From CBFCZU01 sp965602635 (GTDB lineage: Bacteria; Planctomycetota; Phycisphaerae; SM23-33): a stretch of 17,729 nt of DNA. The translations under genes were made by a program, and so were the position numbers. The stretch covers positions 1 to 17,729 of the forward strand of contig CBFCZU010000070.1 in the NCBI GenBank assembly GCA_965602635.1, written 5' to 3'. Under the pieces are notes generated by a model. That model was not told the DNA's origin. It was given only the letters and a program-made list of their open reading frames with translations, and did not search any database. This document shows positions 1-6,904 of this stretch, in pieces; the stretch's first letter is position 1; every line of letters starts with the position of its first letter.

Positions 1-57
1 CTCGCAAAGGTGCTTATTGCAGGAACCCGGCAGGGCTCATGCAATAAGCAGGCTAGC
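1..57 (-). repeat. Dispersed hairpin repeat, copy 1 (inverted relative to copy 2)
   Basis: The reverse complement of this segment matches 15154-15210 at 52 of 57 positions by my hand alignment, and all five differences fall in the central 18 bases. The outer arms TGCTTATTGCA (11-21) and TGCAATAAGCA (40-50) are a perfect 11-bp inverted repeat. The central part can form a second short stem. The repeat touches the start of the window, so it may continue further left, as copy 2 continues into further hairpins. Its right edge supplies the TAG stop codon (53-55, minus strand) of the RNase HII-like gene. It looks like a REP/MITE-type non-coding element; the family is not recognised. Confidence 0.8.
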
Positions 58-1018
58 GGCTGCGGACCAGCAGCGACTTGTCCACGCCCTCGGCCGCAAT
101 GGCCCGGTCTATGTCGCGGAGGAACCGCTGGCCGTCGGTGTAGTACCCGGCCGTGGGCTTGAGGTCGTCGATCCGCCCGGCCCACCAGCGGTTCAGCAGC
201 TCCATGAACAGCTCCCGCACGTACTTGCTGACCATGCTGGCCAGCGCCACGGGCAGGCTGCGGTCCTCCGCGCCGGTCAGGAAGCTGATCTCGGCCTCTC
301 GCCGCCCGTCGCGGACGAGATAGGCACTGCGGCGGTCGGACTCGTCGATGACCCTGATGGCCGCGCCCTCGAACATCTGCTGGAGGTACCGCAGGTAGCG
401 GATGCGCCCGCCCTGGCGGTCGGCGACGATCCGCGTCGGCTCGGCGCCCGCGTGGCTGCTGAAGACCTCCCAGATCAGCCGGCTGGTGACGCCCAACAGC
501 GCCACCGACTTGTTCCTCGTGGCGCCCACGAGGCGGTTGTACCTGCCGGCGAGGACCGGCTCGGCGCGGATCGCCTCAAGGCTCATGCCGCGGCGGCGCA
601 TGGCCTCGGTCACGGCGTTCGCCCGCAGGGCCAGGTCGGTCGCGTCGGCCTGGCGGGGCAACGGCAGGTCGCCGCCGGCGTACCACGGGTAGCCGCCCAT
701 CTGGCCCTTCATCGCGGGGGCCGTCAGTCGCAGCAGCTCGGCGAAGGTTCGCGGCGTCTGCCGGAGCTGGCGGAGCATCCCCAGGACGCCGCGGTCGAGG
801 TGTATCAGGCCCTCCGTCCGGACGCGCATGACCTTGGAGTCGGCCAGCGGCAGGGCGGGCGACTTGCGGAAGGCCCTCCGCGTGACCGCCCCGGCCAGGG
901 CCTCCCAGAGGCACTCGTCGGCCATCTCGTCCGGCAGGCGGAAGACGCTCGCCGAGACGACCAGCGGGCCGAGCAGGGGTCCGTATCCTGCTTCGTCAAT
1001 TCCGGCCAGGATTGCCAA
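53..1018 (-). CDS. Ribonuclease HII-like protein, divergent family
   Basis: This 321-residue protein looks like an RNase HII-type enzyme that would cleave RNA in RNA-DNA hybrids or at embedded ribonucleotides in the cytoplasm. The N-terminus GIDEAGYGPLLGPLVVSA (6-23) matches the family signature with acidic residues D8 and E9. LADSK (D60) matches the second motif, IVADRQGG (D200) is a candidate third catalytic aspartate, and ALASMVSKYVREL (258-270) resembles the conserved C-terminal helix. It is longer than classical RNase HII (about 200-230 aa), with roughly 130 residues between the second and third acidic motifs. The usual GRG after the DEAG motif is GYG here. The start is TTG at 1018-1016, preceded by AGAGGA at suitable spacing. 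A perfect TATAAT on the minus strand (1057-1052) lies upstream. The stop codon lies in the edge of the hairpin repeat. The family call is good, but exact substrate preference cannot be read from sequence. Confidence 0.82.
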   Translation of the reverse strand: MAILAGIDEAGYGPLLGPLVVSASVFRLPDEMADECLWEALAGAVTRRAFRKSPALPLADSKVMRVRTEGLIHLDRGVLGMLRQLRQTPRTFAELLRLTAPAMKGQMGGYPWYAGGDLPLPRQADATDLALRANAVTEAMRRRGMSLEAIRAEPVLAGRYNRLVGATRNKSVALLGVTSRLIWEVFSSHAGAEPTRIVADRQGGRIRYLRYLQQMFEGAAIRVIDESDRRSAYLVRDGRREAEISFLTGAEDRSLPVALASMVSKYVRELFMELLNRWWAGRIDDLKPTAGYYTDGQRFLRDIDRAIAAEGVDKSLLVRSR

Positions 1019-1051
1019 TGCCGATTCCTCTTGGGTCCAGGGGTACGGCGG

Positions 1052-1057
1052 ATTATA
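1052..1057 (-). promoter_or_regulatory. Possible -10 box for the RNase HII-like gene
   Basis: The minus strand reads TATAAT exactly, 33 bases before the TTG start. The hexamer 17 bases further upstream (TTCCCC, 1080-1075) is a poor -35, so the promoter call is weak. Confidence 0.35.
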
Positions 1058-1151
1058 GGTCGTCGGCGGCCGGCGGGGAAGGACCGGTCCGCCCGGTCGT
1101 CCGTCGCGGCGGCAATTGGCGGCAAATTCGCCAAAAAACCGGCCGGGGGTA

Positions 1152-1180
1152 CTGACAACCTATCCGTCACAGGCTATACT
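1152..1180 (+). promoter_or_regulatory. Sigma-70-type promoter for the guanylyltransferase-ruvX pair
   Basis: CTGACA (1152-1157) and TATACT (1175-1180) are each one base from the consensus hexamers and are separated by exactly 17 bases. Transcription would start near 1187, giving a leader of about 39 bases before the ATG at 1226. This is the best sigma-70-like promoter in the window. It also supports the ATG at 1226 over the much longer open frame upstream, which runs antisense through the RNase HII-like gene. Confidence 0.65.
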
Positions 1181-1225
1181 CCTGCTGGTTCCGAGCGAGA
1201 ATCATACTCCTTGCGGGACTGCAAG

Positions 1226-2299
1226 ATGCGTTACGCGATCATCATGGCGGGCGGCTCCGGCAAGCGCCTCTGGCCGGCGAGCCGGCAATCCAAGCCCAAG
1301 CAGCTAATCAATCTCGTTGACGGCAAGAGCCTGCTGGCCCTGGCGGTGGAGCGGCTGGACGGGATCTTCGACTCGCAGCGCATCCTGGTGATCACCAACG
1401 CCGCTTACGTTGATGAGATCCGCGAGTGCTTCCCGCAGCTTCTGAAGGAAAACGTCATCGGCGAGCCGGAGGGGCGCGATACCGCCAACGCCATCGCCCT
1501 GGGGGCCGAGCTGATCGCCGCCCGCGACGGCGACGCCACGATGGCTGTCTTCACCGCCGACCACATCATTCGCCCCAAGGACCAGTTCACCCAGTGCGTG
1601 GAGTCGGCCTGTAAGGCGGCCGAGGACGACCCGCGGGCACTGGTGACGTTCGGCATCCGCCCGACCTACCCGCACACCGGGCTGGGGTACGTCCACTGCG
1701 GCGGCGAGGGCCCCGCCGGCACGCGCGCCGTGCTGGGCTTCAAGGAGAAGCCCGACCACCACACGGCCCGCTGGTACGTGGAGTCCGGCGAGCACTTCTG
1801 GAACAGCGGGATGTTCGTCTGGCGGGTGCAGGCGATCAGGCAGGCCTTGGGCAAGTTCCTTTCCGAGTCGGCAGAGAAGCTCGCGAAGGTAGGCCAGGCC
1901 GCCCAGGCCGGGGAGGACTACGACGGGCTGCTCGAGAAGGTGTACCCGCAGCTGCCCAAGATCAGCATCGACTACGCGGTGATGGAAAAGGCCGAGCACG
2001 TGCTGATGGTCGAGCTGACGTGCGAGTGGCTGGACGTGGGCTCCTGGCCGGCGCTGGATGAAGTGGTCCAGCTCGACGCCGCCGGCAACGCCGTGCTCGC
2101 CGCCCGGGCGGCCGTGCTCGACAGCAACCGGAACGTGATCTTCTCGGCCGGGGAACACCTCGTGGCCGTGGTCGGCATGGACGACTGCGTTATCGTCCAC
2201 AGCCCCGATGCCACGCTGGTCTGCAAGAAGAACGACTCCCAGCGACTGAAGGAGCTGGTGGATTGGATCGGCCAGCACTTCGGCTCGCAATACGTCTGA
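1226..2299 (+). CDS. manC: Mannose-1-phosphate guanylyltransferase
   Basis: This 357-residue enzyme makes GDP-mannose from GTP and mannose-1-phosphate, the activated sugar for surface polysaccharides and glycoconjugates. The N-terminus carries the nucleotidyltransferase signature GGSGKRLWP (residues 9-17). Further family motifs are FTADHII, LGFKEKPD, WNSGMFVWR, SIDYAVMEKA and CEWLDVGSW. The length fits a nucleotidyltransferase domain alone; the C-terminal cupin (phosphomannose isomerase) domain of bifunctional forms is absent. The frame stays open far upstream, but conserved sequence begins at this ATG and a promoter lies just ahead of it. The ribosome binding site is weak (GGGA about ten bases upstream). 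The ruvX-like gene follows within a few bases, so the two are probably cotranscribed. The family is clear; the sugar specificity is inferred from the motifs. Confidence 0.93.
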   Translation: MRYAIIMAGGSGKRLWPASRQSKPKQLINLVDGKSLLALAVERLDGIFDSQRILVITNAAYVDEIRECFPQLLKENVIGEPEGRDTANAIALGAELIAARDGDATMAVFTADHIIRPKDQFTQCVESACKAAEDDPRALVTFGIRPTYPHTGLGYVHCGGEGPAGTRAVLGFKEKPDHHTARWYVESGEHFWNSGMFVWRVQAIRQALGKFLSESAEKLAKVGQAAQAGEDYDGLLEKVYPQLPKISIDYAVMEKAEHVLMVELTCEWLDVGSWPALDEVVQLDAAGNAVLAARAAVLDSNRNVIFSAGEHLVAVVGMDDCVIVHSPDATLVCKKNDSQRLKELVDWIGQHFGSQYV

Positions 2300-2306
2300 C
2301 GTGGCT

Positions 2307-2750
2307 ATGGGGCGTTGGCTGGCCATCGATTACGGTCGCAAGCGCATGGGGGTGGCGGTGGGAGACTCGCAGCACGGGATCGCCTCGCCGCTGGAGGGGC
2401 TCGCCGCGACTGATCCCGACACCGTGGGGCGAATCGCGCAGCTCGCCGAGGAGTACCAGGTCGCCGGCGTGGTGGTGGGCTGGCCCCTCAAGGCCGACGG
2501 CACCGAAGGCGCCCAGGCGAAACTTTCCAAGGCCTTCGCCGCCGAGCTGGGCGAGAGGACCGGCTTGGACGTGCGACTGTGGGACGAGACGCTCAGCAGC
2601 TTCGAGGCGGATCAACGGCTCAGCGGGCAGCTCACCCGGGAAAAGAAGAAGCGCCGCCACGACGCCGTAGCGGCGGCCGCCTTCCTGGAGGATTTTCTGA
2701 GATCCGCCGGCCAGCGCAATGCTCCATGCCCGGGCGAGGTTCGCGAATAG
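2307..2750 (+). CDS. ruvX: RuvX/YqgF-family nuclease (putative pre-16S rRNA / Holliday junction nuclease)
   Basis: This 147-residue cytoplasmic protein belongs to the YqgF/RuvX RNase H-like family, whose members mature the 5' end of 16S rRNA and have been proposed to resolve Holliday junctions. The N-terminus LAIDYGRKRMGVAVGD contains the first catalytic aspartate. VVVGWPLKADG follows in the middle, LWDETLSS holds the conserved glutamate, and KRRHDAVAAAAFL holds the last aspartate. The length is normal for the family. I chose the ATG at 2307; an in-frame GTG at 2301 would add two residues. Neither has a clear Shine-Dalgarno sequence. The stop of the guanylyltransferase gene lies just upstream, which suggests translational coupling. 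Confidence 0.88.
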   Translation: MGRWLAIDYGRKRMGVAVGDSQHGIASPLEGLAATDPDTVGRIAQLAEEYQVAGVVVGWPLKADGTEGAQAKLSKAFAAELGERTGLDVRLWDETLSSFEADQRLSGQLTREKKKRRHDAVAAAAFLEDFLRSAGQRNAPCPGEVRE

Positions 2751-2765
2751 CTCCGGCAGAGAGGA

Positions 2766-2810
2766 GGCAGCTCCCCGGCGTCTGACCCCCGCGGTGGTGG
2801 GGCGGCTGCC
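2766..2810. terminator. Possible bidirectional terminator between convergent genes
   Basis: GGCAGC (2766-2771) pairs with GCTGCC (2805-2810), and inside it CCCC (2787-2790) can pair with GGGG (2799-2802). It lies in the 63-base gap between the ruvX-like gene and the convergent FHA gene. There is no T-run on either side, so it is not a canonical intrinsic terminator. Confidence 0.3.
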
Positions 2811-2813
2811 CCG

Positions 2814-3296
2814 TTACTGCTCCTTGTCCTCTTCCTCGCTCTCGGTCGCCAGGGCCTCGAGGGCGGAGATGGGGTCGGAATCCTCGATCCCGACGACCTC
2901 GGCAATGTCGGCCTCGAGATCGATGACTTCGCCCGGGTCGCCGCCCGCGCTGATCCCGGCGGCGAGTTCCGTCGGCGTCTTGACCGGAGTGATCTGCTCG
3001 GGGACGCCGTTGATCTGCACGGTCAGTATCACCGGCCCGATGGCCAGCCGGTCCCCGGGCTTCAGCACGGCATCATTGATCCGCCGGTTGTTGACGTAGG
3101 TGCCGTTGGAACTGGCCAGATCCTTGACGCGCAGCTCGTCCTGTCCCTTGGTCAGTTCGCAGTGCGTTCGGGAGACGCTCAACAGCGGGACCCGCAAGCC
3201 GCACTCCTCGCCCCGGCCGATGGTTACCTTCACGCCGGAAATGGGGAAATCCTTGCGCTGCCCGTCGCGTTTGAACATTACGAGTTTGACCTTCAT
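2814..3296 (-). CDS. FHA-domain protein
   Basis: This 160-residue protein has a single forkhead-associated domain, which binds phosphothreonine peptides and usually reads the output of Ser/Thr kinases. The domain spans about residues 5-97. Visible hallmarks are TIGRG (G27-R28), SVSRTHCEL (S42, R43, H45) and ASSNGTYVNNRRIND (S63, N64, G65), which contain the phosphothreonine-contacting residues. The remaining tail (about 100-160) is acidic, low in complexity and probably disordered, ending in a Glu/Asp run. No signal peptide or membrane segment is visible. The ATG at 3296 has AAGGG and AGGA sequences upstream on the minus strand. It is divergent from the pilus operon. No kinase gene lies in the window, so its partner is unknown. 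A link to the pilus is only positional. Confidence 0.9.
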   Translation of the reverse strand: MKVKLVMFKRDGQRKDFPISGVKVTIGRGEECGLRVPLLSVSRTHCELTKGQDELRVKDLASSNGTYVNNRRINDAVLKPGDRLAIGPVILTVQINGVPEQITPVKTPTELAAGISAGGDPGEVIDLEADIAEVVGIEDSDPISALEALATESEEEDKEQ

Positions 3297-3393
3297 CGTC
3301 CTACCCTTCGCCGAGACTCTCTACCGACGCCCTGAACAGAGCGCTGTTGCCGCCCCCAGGCGGCACTGACATCACCCGCAACCTTCAAGACAT

Positions 3394-3421
3394 ATTCTAG
3401 GCGGCCCCGGCCCCTCTGCAA
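3394..3421 (-). promoter_or_regulatory. Possible promoter of the FHA gene
   Basis: On the minus strand, TTGCAG (3421-3416) and TAGAAT (3399-3394) are separated by 16 bases. The -10 differs from consensus at one position, and the -35 keeps the TTG. The leader to the ATG at 3296 would be about 90 bases. Confidence 0.4.
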
Positions 3422-3568
3422 GCAAAAACCGCCTGCGGCGGCCGCCCCAGTCGCCTCCTCGGCGGCCCATCCGCCCGCTGGCGGGGGCTATGAGAATTCC
3501 CCGAGGATGGGTTGCGAGCTACTCAATGTCGGCCCTGACCTCGCCGATACCACTGCTGAATGGTCGGG

Positions 3569-3584
3569 TGGCAGGCAAACAGCG
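3569..3584 (+). promoter_or_regulatory. Weak sigma-54-like -24/-12 site upstream of pilM
   Basis: TGGCAGGCAAACAGCG keeps the invariant GG (3570-3571) and GC (3582-3583) with ten bases between them. It matches TGGCA and the second G of the -24 element, but the TT before GC in the -12 element is replaced by CA. Pilin genes in some bacteria use sigma-54. A site this degenerate can arise by chance. Confidence 0.2.
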
Positions 3585-3589
3585 TGTGT

Positions 3590-3627
3590 AGCGACTGTAA
3601 CGTATATTTCAGTTAGGCAGCGACTGT
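3590..3627 (+). repeat. 9-bp direct repeat pair upstream of pilM
   Basis: AGCGACTGT occurs at 3590-3598 and again at 3619-3627, a 29-base period close to three helical turns. A TATATT (3603-3608) lies between the copies. The arrangement could be a regulator-binding site, but no factor is identified. Confidence 0.35.
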
Positions 3628-3685
3628 GTGGCTGACGGAGGTAGGCCATCTGCGCGGATGGGGCGCAAGGCGTTGAGCGGAAAGC

Positions 3686-3711
3686 AGAGTGTGGTGCCAC
3701 CCCCACGCTCT
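3686..3711 (+). other. Hairpin in the pilM leader
   Basis: AGAGTGTGG (3686-3694) pairs with CCACGCTCT (3703-3711) over nine positions with one T-G wobble, leaving an 8-base loop. It ends 79 bases before the pilM ATG. With no T-run it is more likely a leader structure than a terminator. Confidence 0.35.
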
Positions 3712-3790
3712 ATCGACGCCGGCGCACGGAACTCCTCGGCGGGGCAGTGGCTCGTCCAGCCCCGAACCGCACGGCCGCAGGGGTCGTCTG

Positions 3791-4885
3791 ATGGCATGGA
3801 AGGTCCTTAAAACGCGTGTCACGCCCATAGGCGTTGACCTGGGTACGGCGACGCTGAAGCTGGCCCAGCTGCGCCAAGCTCAGGGGCAGCTCGAGCTGGC
3901 AGCGGCTGCGCGAGCCGAGATGCCGCAGCCTTGCAGGAACGATGAGGGCAAGCGAATGAAGTTCCTTGCCGAGCGCCTCAACGGCCTGCTCAAGGAGAAG
4001 CCCTTCAAGGGGCGGCAGTGCATCATCTCTCTTCCCGCTGCCTCGACGTTCGTGCAGCACGTTCGGATCGGCAAGATGCCCCCCGAGCAGTTGGGAACGG
4101 CCTTGCGCTTTGAGCTGGAGGGCAAGCTCCCCTTTGACTCCGCCGACGCCATCATCCGCCACGTGGTCGCAGGCGAGCTAAGGGGCGACCCGCACGCCAG
4201 CCTGGAAGTGATAGTGCTGGCGGCCTCACGGCAGGTTGTCGAGAGTTACCTCAAACTCGCCCAACACGCCAAGCTGGAACTCATCGGCCTGAACGTCGAG
4301 CCCTGCGCCATTGTGCAGTGTTTTGCCCGGCTGTTCAAGCGCGCCGAGGACGCCAATCAAGTGACGCTCTTCCTCGACCTCGGTCAGGCGGTCACCCAGG
4401 TGGTGATCGTCAGGGGCCCGCACATGGTCTTCGCCCGAAACGTCATGTTCGGCGCCGAGCAGATCGATGAGGCTGCCGCTGCTGCCACTGGAATGTCCGC
4501 AGCGCAGGTCAGCCAGATCCGACAGAACGTCCACAACGCTTCCGAGGCTGCCCCCGAGGCAGAGAAGGTTTACGCCGCCGTTACCAAAGCCCTGGGGTCG
4601 CTGCTCGAGGAGGTGACCAAGTGCCTGCGCTACTTCGAGTCCACCTTCCCCTCCAGCCGTGCGGATCGGGTGGTGTTCCTCGGCGGCCAGGCCCTTGACA
4701 GGCGCCTCTGCCAGATGATGGCCCAGCGATTGAACCTGCCGGCGCAGATCGGGGACCCCTTCGCCAGGATCGGCCAGGCGGGCGGGATGGAGCTGGACAA
4801 TGGACCTGACCGCCGTCAGACCCAGCCGGCCTGGGCCGTCGCCGTGGGATTGAGTCTCGGGCAACAACCCTCCCAGGCTGCATGA
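3791..4885 (+). CDS. pilM: Type IV pilus assembly protein PilM
   Basis: This 364-residue protein is an actin-like cytoplasmic ATPase-fold component of the pilus alignment complex that binds the N-terminal tail of PilN. IGVDLGTATLKLAQL (13-27) is the phosphate 1 motif, LFLDLGQAVTQVVIV (193-207) the phosphate 2 motif, and VVFLGGQALDRR (294-305) the adenosine motif. The segment ALRFELEGKLPF resembles the typical PilM 1C subdomain sequence. The ATG at 3791 has AGGGG seven bases upstream. The frame remains open further upstream, but that sequence shows no family similarity and lies in the leader. The TGA stop is embedded in the Shine-Dalgarno of pilN (GAGGTG), so the two are tightly coupled. It is the first gene of the pilus operon. 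Length is normal for the family. Confidence 0.92.
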   Translation: MAWKVLKTRVTPIGVDLGTATLKLAQLRQAQGQLELAAAARAEMPQPCRNDEGKRMKFLAERLNGLLKEKPFKGRQCIISLPAASTFVQHVRIGKMPPEQLGTALRFELEGKLPFDSADAIIRHVVAGELRGDPHASLEVIVLAASRQVVESYLKLAQHAKLELIGLNVEPCAIVQCFARLFKRAEDANQVTLFLDLGQAVTQVVIVRGPHMVFARNVMFGAEQIDEAAAAATGMSAAQVSQIRQNVHNASEAAPEAEKVYAAVTKALGSLLEEVTKCLRYFESTFPSSRADRVVFLGGQALDRRLCQMMAQRLNLPAQIGDPFARIGQAGGMELDNGPDRRQTQPAWAVAVGLSLGQQPSQAA

Positions 4886-4894
4886 GGTGAAACA

Positions 4895-5617
4895 ATGAGC
4901 CAGGTAAACCTGCTGCCCGAAGATTACATCTCCTGGCGGAAACAGAGGCGGACGTCCGCGATATGTGCCGTCCTGTTCGGCGTGGTGATGATGGGCGTGC
5001 TGGCGGGGGCGGTGATCTCCGAGCGGAGCCACCGCCACACCCGCGAAGTGCGCGAACGCGTGAACCAGGCCTACAACGACGCGGAGAAGCTTATCCAGCA
5101 GGTGCAGAACCTGGAGGTCACGCAGCAGCAGATGCTGCAGAAGGCCGTACTGACGGCCGCCCTTCAGGAGTCGGTCTTGCGGAGCTACCTGCTGGCTCGC
5201 GTCTGCGAGGCCCTGCCCAAGGGCAGCTCGCTGATGCGGTTCGAGCTGGACACCAAGCCCGTCCAGAGAATCTTGGGCCCCGAGGCGCCCAAGACCCGAT
5301 TCGCCGAGGCCGCCGCGAGGCGCGGCGTCAGACCCGAGGGTCTGACAAGACTGGATACCACCATCACTCTGACCGGCCTGGCCGCCACCGACGTGGAGGT
5401 GGCGAGATTCATCGCCGCCATGGCCCGCTGCGAGCTGATGGAGACCGTGGACCTGGTGTACAGCCAGGAGAAGGAGATGGGCGAGTCCATGGTGCGGGAG
5501 TTTCGGATAGTCATGCGCCTGAAGGGCAGTGCGGAGCTCACCCAGCTGGCTGAGAGCGCCCGCGAAGACGGCAAGCCGGTGGCCATGCTTGGCGGGCGGG
5601 ACGGAGAAGCGGAATGA
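4895..5617 (+). CDS. pilN: PilN-like inner-membrane pilus assembly protein
   Basis: This 240-residue protein is a probable PilN, which links cytoplasmic PilM to periplasmic PilO. The N-terminus MSQVNLLPEDY contains the NLLP motif that docks on PilM in known systems. A single membrane helix follows at about 22-42, then a charged helical stretch (about 45-105) likely to be a coiled coil, then a mixed alpha/beta periplasmic domain. It is longer than typical PilN (about 180-200 aa), with an extra Arg/Ala/Pro-rich stretch near 125-150 and a polar tail. The start has the strong Shine-Dalgarno GAGGTG five bases upstream, overlapping the pilM stop. The stop overlaps the pilO start in ATGA. Sequence is less conserved than pilM; position and architecture carry much of the call. 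Confidence 0.85.
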   Translation: MSQVNLLPEDYISWRKQRRTSAICAVLFGVVMMGVLAGAVISERSHRHTREVRERVNQAYNDAEKLIQQVQNLEVTQQQMLQKAVLTAALQESVLRSYLLARVCEALPKGSSLMRFELDTKPVQRILGPEAPKTRFAEAAARRGVRPEGLTRLDTTITLTGLAATDVEVARFIAAMARCELMETVDLVYSQEKEMGESMVREFRIVMRLKGSAELTQLAESAREDGKPVAMLGGRDGEAE

Positions 5618-6177
5618 AATTCAGCATACGCGAAATAATCCTCGTGGCCCTGACGGTGGCCATCCCCGTGGGGGCGTGGTGGACCGTATATCGCCCCAAC
5701 AACGCCCGCAACGTCGCGATGACCAAGGAGGTCGAGGCCCGCCAGGCCAAGCTCAGGGAGCTGAACCGGGTGACCGGCACCATCGGCGACCTGAAGATGG
5801 AGATCGCCTCCCTGGAGAAGGCGATTCAGTTCTTCCGCTCGCGGCTGCCGACCGAGAAGGAGATCGACAAGGTGCTCCAGGAGGTCTGGCGGCTTGCCGA
5901 GAGCAACAATCTGTCCACGAAGAGCATTCGCACCCTGGACCGGCAAGGCCCGTCCATACTCACCGACGCCAGCGGCCCCTACGCCGAGCAGCCGCTGTCG
6001 ATGAAGCTGGAAGGGCCTTTCACGGGCTTCTACGGCTTTTTGCTGGCGCTGGAGGCCCGCCCCCGGATCGTGCGGCTCCAGAGCATGGACATCGAGAAGC
6101 TCGCCCAGGCAAAGGAAGGCAGCATCCGCGCGGAGTGCAAGATGTCGGTGTTCTTCGAGCGCTCGGGAAGGAAGTGA
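5614..6177 (+). CDS. pilO: PilO-like inner-membrane pilus assembly protein
   Basis: This 187-residue protein is a probable PilO, the partner of PilN in the inner-membrane alignment subcomplex. It has a short cytoplasmic N-terminus, one membrane helix at about 7-26, and a coiled-coil stretch at about 35-75 rich in Glu, Lys and Leu. The C-terminal domain (about 80-185) should be ferredoxin-like. The phrase FFRSRLPTEKEIDKVLQEV is typical of PilO, as is the following pattern of a strand pair around LEGPFTGFYGFLLALEARPR. The ATG overlaps the pilN stop (ATGA). The next gene begins three bases after the stop. Length is normal. Confidence 0.88.
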   Translation: MKFSIREIILVALTVAIPVGAWWTVYRPNNARNVAMTKEVEARQAKLRELNRVTGTIGDLKMEIASLEKAIQFFRSRLPTEKEIDKVLQEVWRLAESNNLSTKSIRTLDRQGPSILTDASGPYAEQPLSMKLEGPFTGFYGFLLALEARPRIVRLQSMDIEKLAQAKEGSIRAECKMSVFFERSGRK

Positions 6178-6180
6178 CGG

Positions 6181-6903
6181 ATGGCCGAGAATCCCTATAC
6201 GACGCCCGCCAAGGCTGCTGAAGACGCTGCGGACATGCCCGACATGGACATGGGGGGCGCCGCTGTCGAGAAAGCTCAGCCCCAAGAGCCACAGCCCCAC
6301 CACGGCTCGTACAAGACGCAGATGACGCGCGCCAACATCATCCTGGCCGTGCTGTTCGCCGGTGGGGTGGCGACGGTGTACGGCCTCTCGGTGCGCAAGG
6401 GTCCGGCAGAGGCCTCGGCCGAGCAGAAGCTGGCGGAGTCGTCGGTGGACAGTGCCCTCCTGCGGCTCAAGGGCGGGTCGGGGCGCGGCTCCGACGCGCT
6501 CAGCGCGAGAAAGATAACCAGGGACCTGCTGAGCAACTTCTCTGACCGCATCGTCAAGAATCAGATCCCGCTGGAGAAGCTTGACAAGAACCCGTTCGTG
6601 TTCATTCCACCGGAGGCGGGCGCGGTGCCGTCCATCAGCACGGTTCGCCCCGGCTCCACGCAGAAGGTGGAAGATACGCCCGAGCAGATTACGCAAAAGC
6701 AGGCGATGGAGCGGCTCAGCAGGCTCCGCCTCCAGTCGGTGATGATGGGCTCTTCGGGCAGCGCGGCCGTCATCTCCAACAACCTGCTGACCGAGGGGCA
6801 GCAGACGCAAGGCTTCACCGTCAAGAAGATCGACTCCAAGAGCGTGGTCCTGACCTGGCGCGGGCAGGAGTTCGTCCTGAAGATGTCTCCATCGGGAGGC
6901 TAG
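6181..6903 (+). CDS. GspC/PilP-like inner-membrane protein
   Basis: This 240-residue protein sits where PilP is normally encoded. It has an acidic, Pro/Gln-rich cytoplasmic N-terminus (1-50), one membrane helix at about 51-70, a low-complexity linker, and a C-terminal beta domain (about 180-238). That domain reads LQSVMMGSSGSAAVISNN, then GFTVKKIDSKSVVLTWRG and EFVLKM. The layout resembles the homology-region domain of GspC and PilP, which contacts the N-terminal domains of the outer-membrane secretin. It is not a lipoprotein: no lipobox is seen, unlike classical PilP, and the long cytoplasmic tail plus helix is more like GspC. The start is ATG, three bases after the pilO stop. The role is inferred from architecture and operon position; sequence similarity is limited. 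Confidence 0.68.
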   Translation: MAENPYTTPAKAAEDAADMPDMDMGGAAVEKAQPQEPQPHHGSYKTQMTRANIILAVLFAGGVATVYGLSVRKGPAEASAEQKLAESSVDSALLRLKGGSGRGSDALSARKITRDLLSNFSDRIVKNQIPLEKLDKNPFVFIPPEAGAVPSISTVRPGSTQKVEDTPEQITQKQAMERLSRLRLQSVMMGSSGSAAVISNNLLTEGQQTQGFTVKKIDSKSVVLTWRGQEFVLKMSPSGG

Positions 6904-6904
6904 G

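Larger units (their letters stand above)
3297..3790. other. Non-coding divergent intergenic region before the pilus operon
   Basis: This 494-base gap separates the divergent FHA and pilM genes, and no convincing coding region is visible. It holds the FHA promoter candidate and a GC-rich hairpin cluster: CCTCGG (3457-3462) with CCGAGG (3501-3506), enclosing CCGCC-CGCT-GGCGG (3471-3484). It also holds a sigma-54-like site, a pair of 9-bp direct repeats around a TATATT, and a hairpin just upstream of pilM. It contrasts with the tight spacing elsewhere and is the likely control region for the operon. I do not recognise a riboswitch class in it. Confidence 0.6.

Noticed and set aside
17..1225. Long open extension upstream of the guanylyltransferase, on the plus strand
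   Set aside because: It runs antisense through the RNase HII-like gene, shows no family similarity, begins in the repeat, and conserved sequence plus a promoter place the start at 1226.
2751..2813. Canonical Rho-independent terminator between convergent genes
   Set aside because: A GC-rich stem can form, but no T-run follows on either strand, so it is listed only as a low-confidence terminator.
3540..3790. Possible riboswitch (c-di-GMP or cobalamin) before pilM
   Set aside because: The GGCAAAC and GCGCAAGGC-like fragments look suggestive, but the conserved core and pairing order of those classes could not be found.
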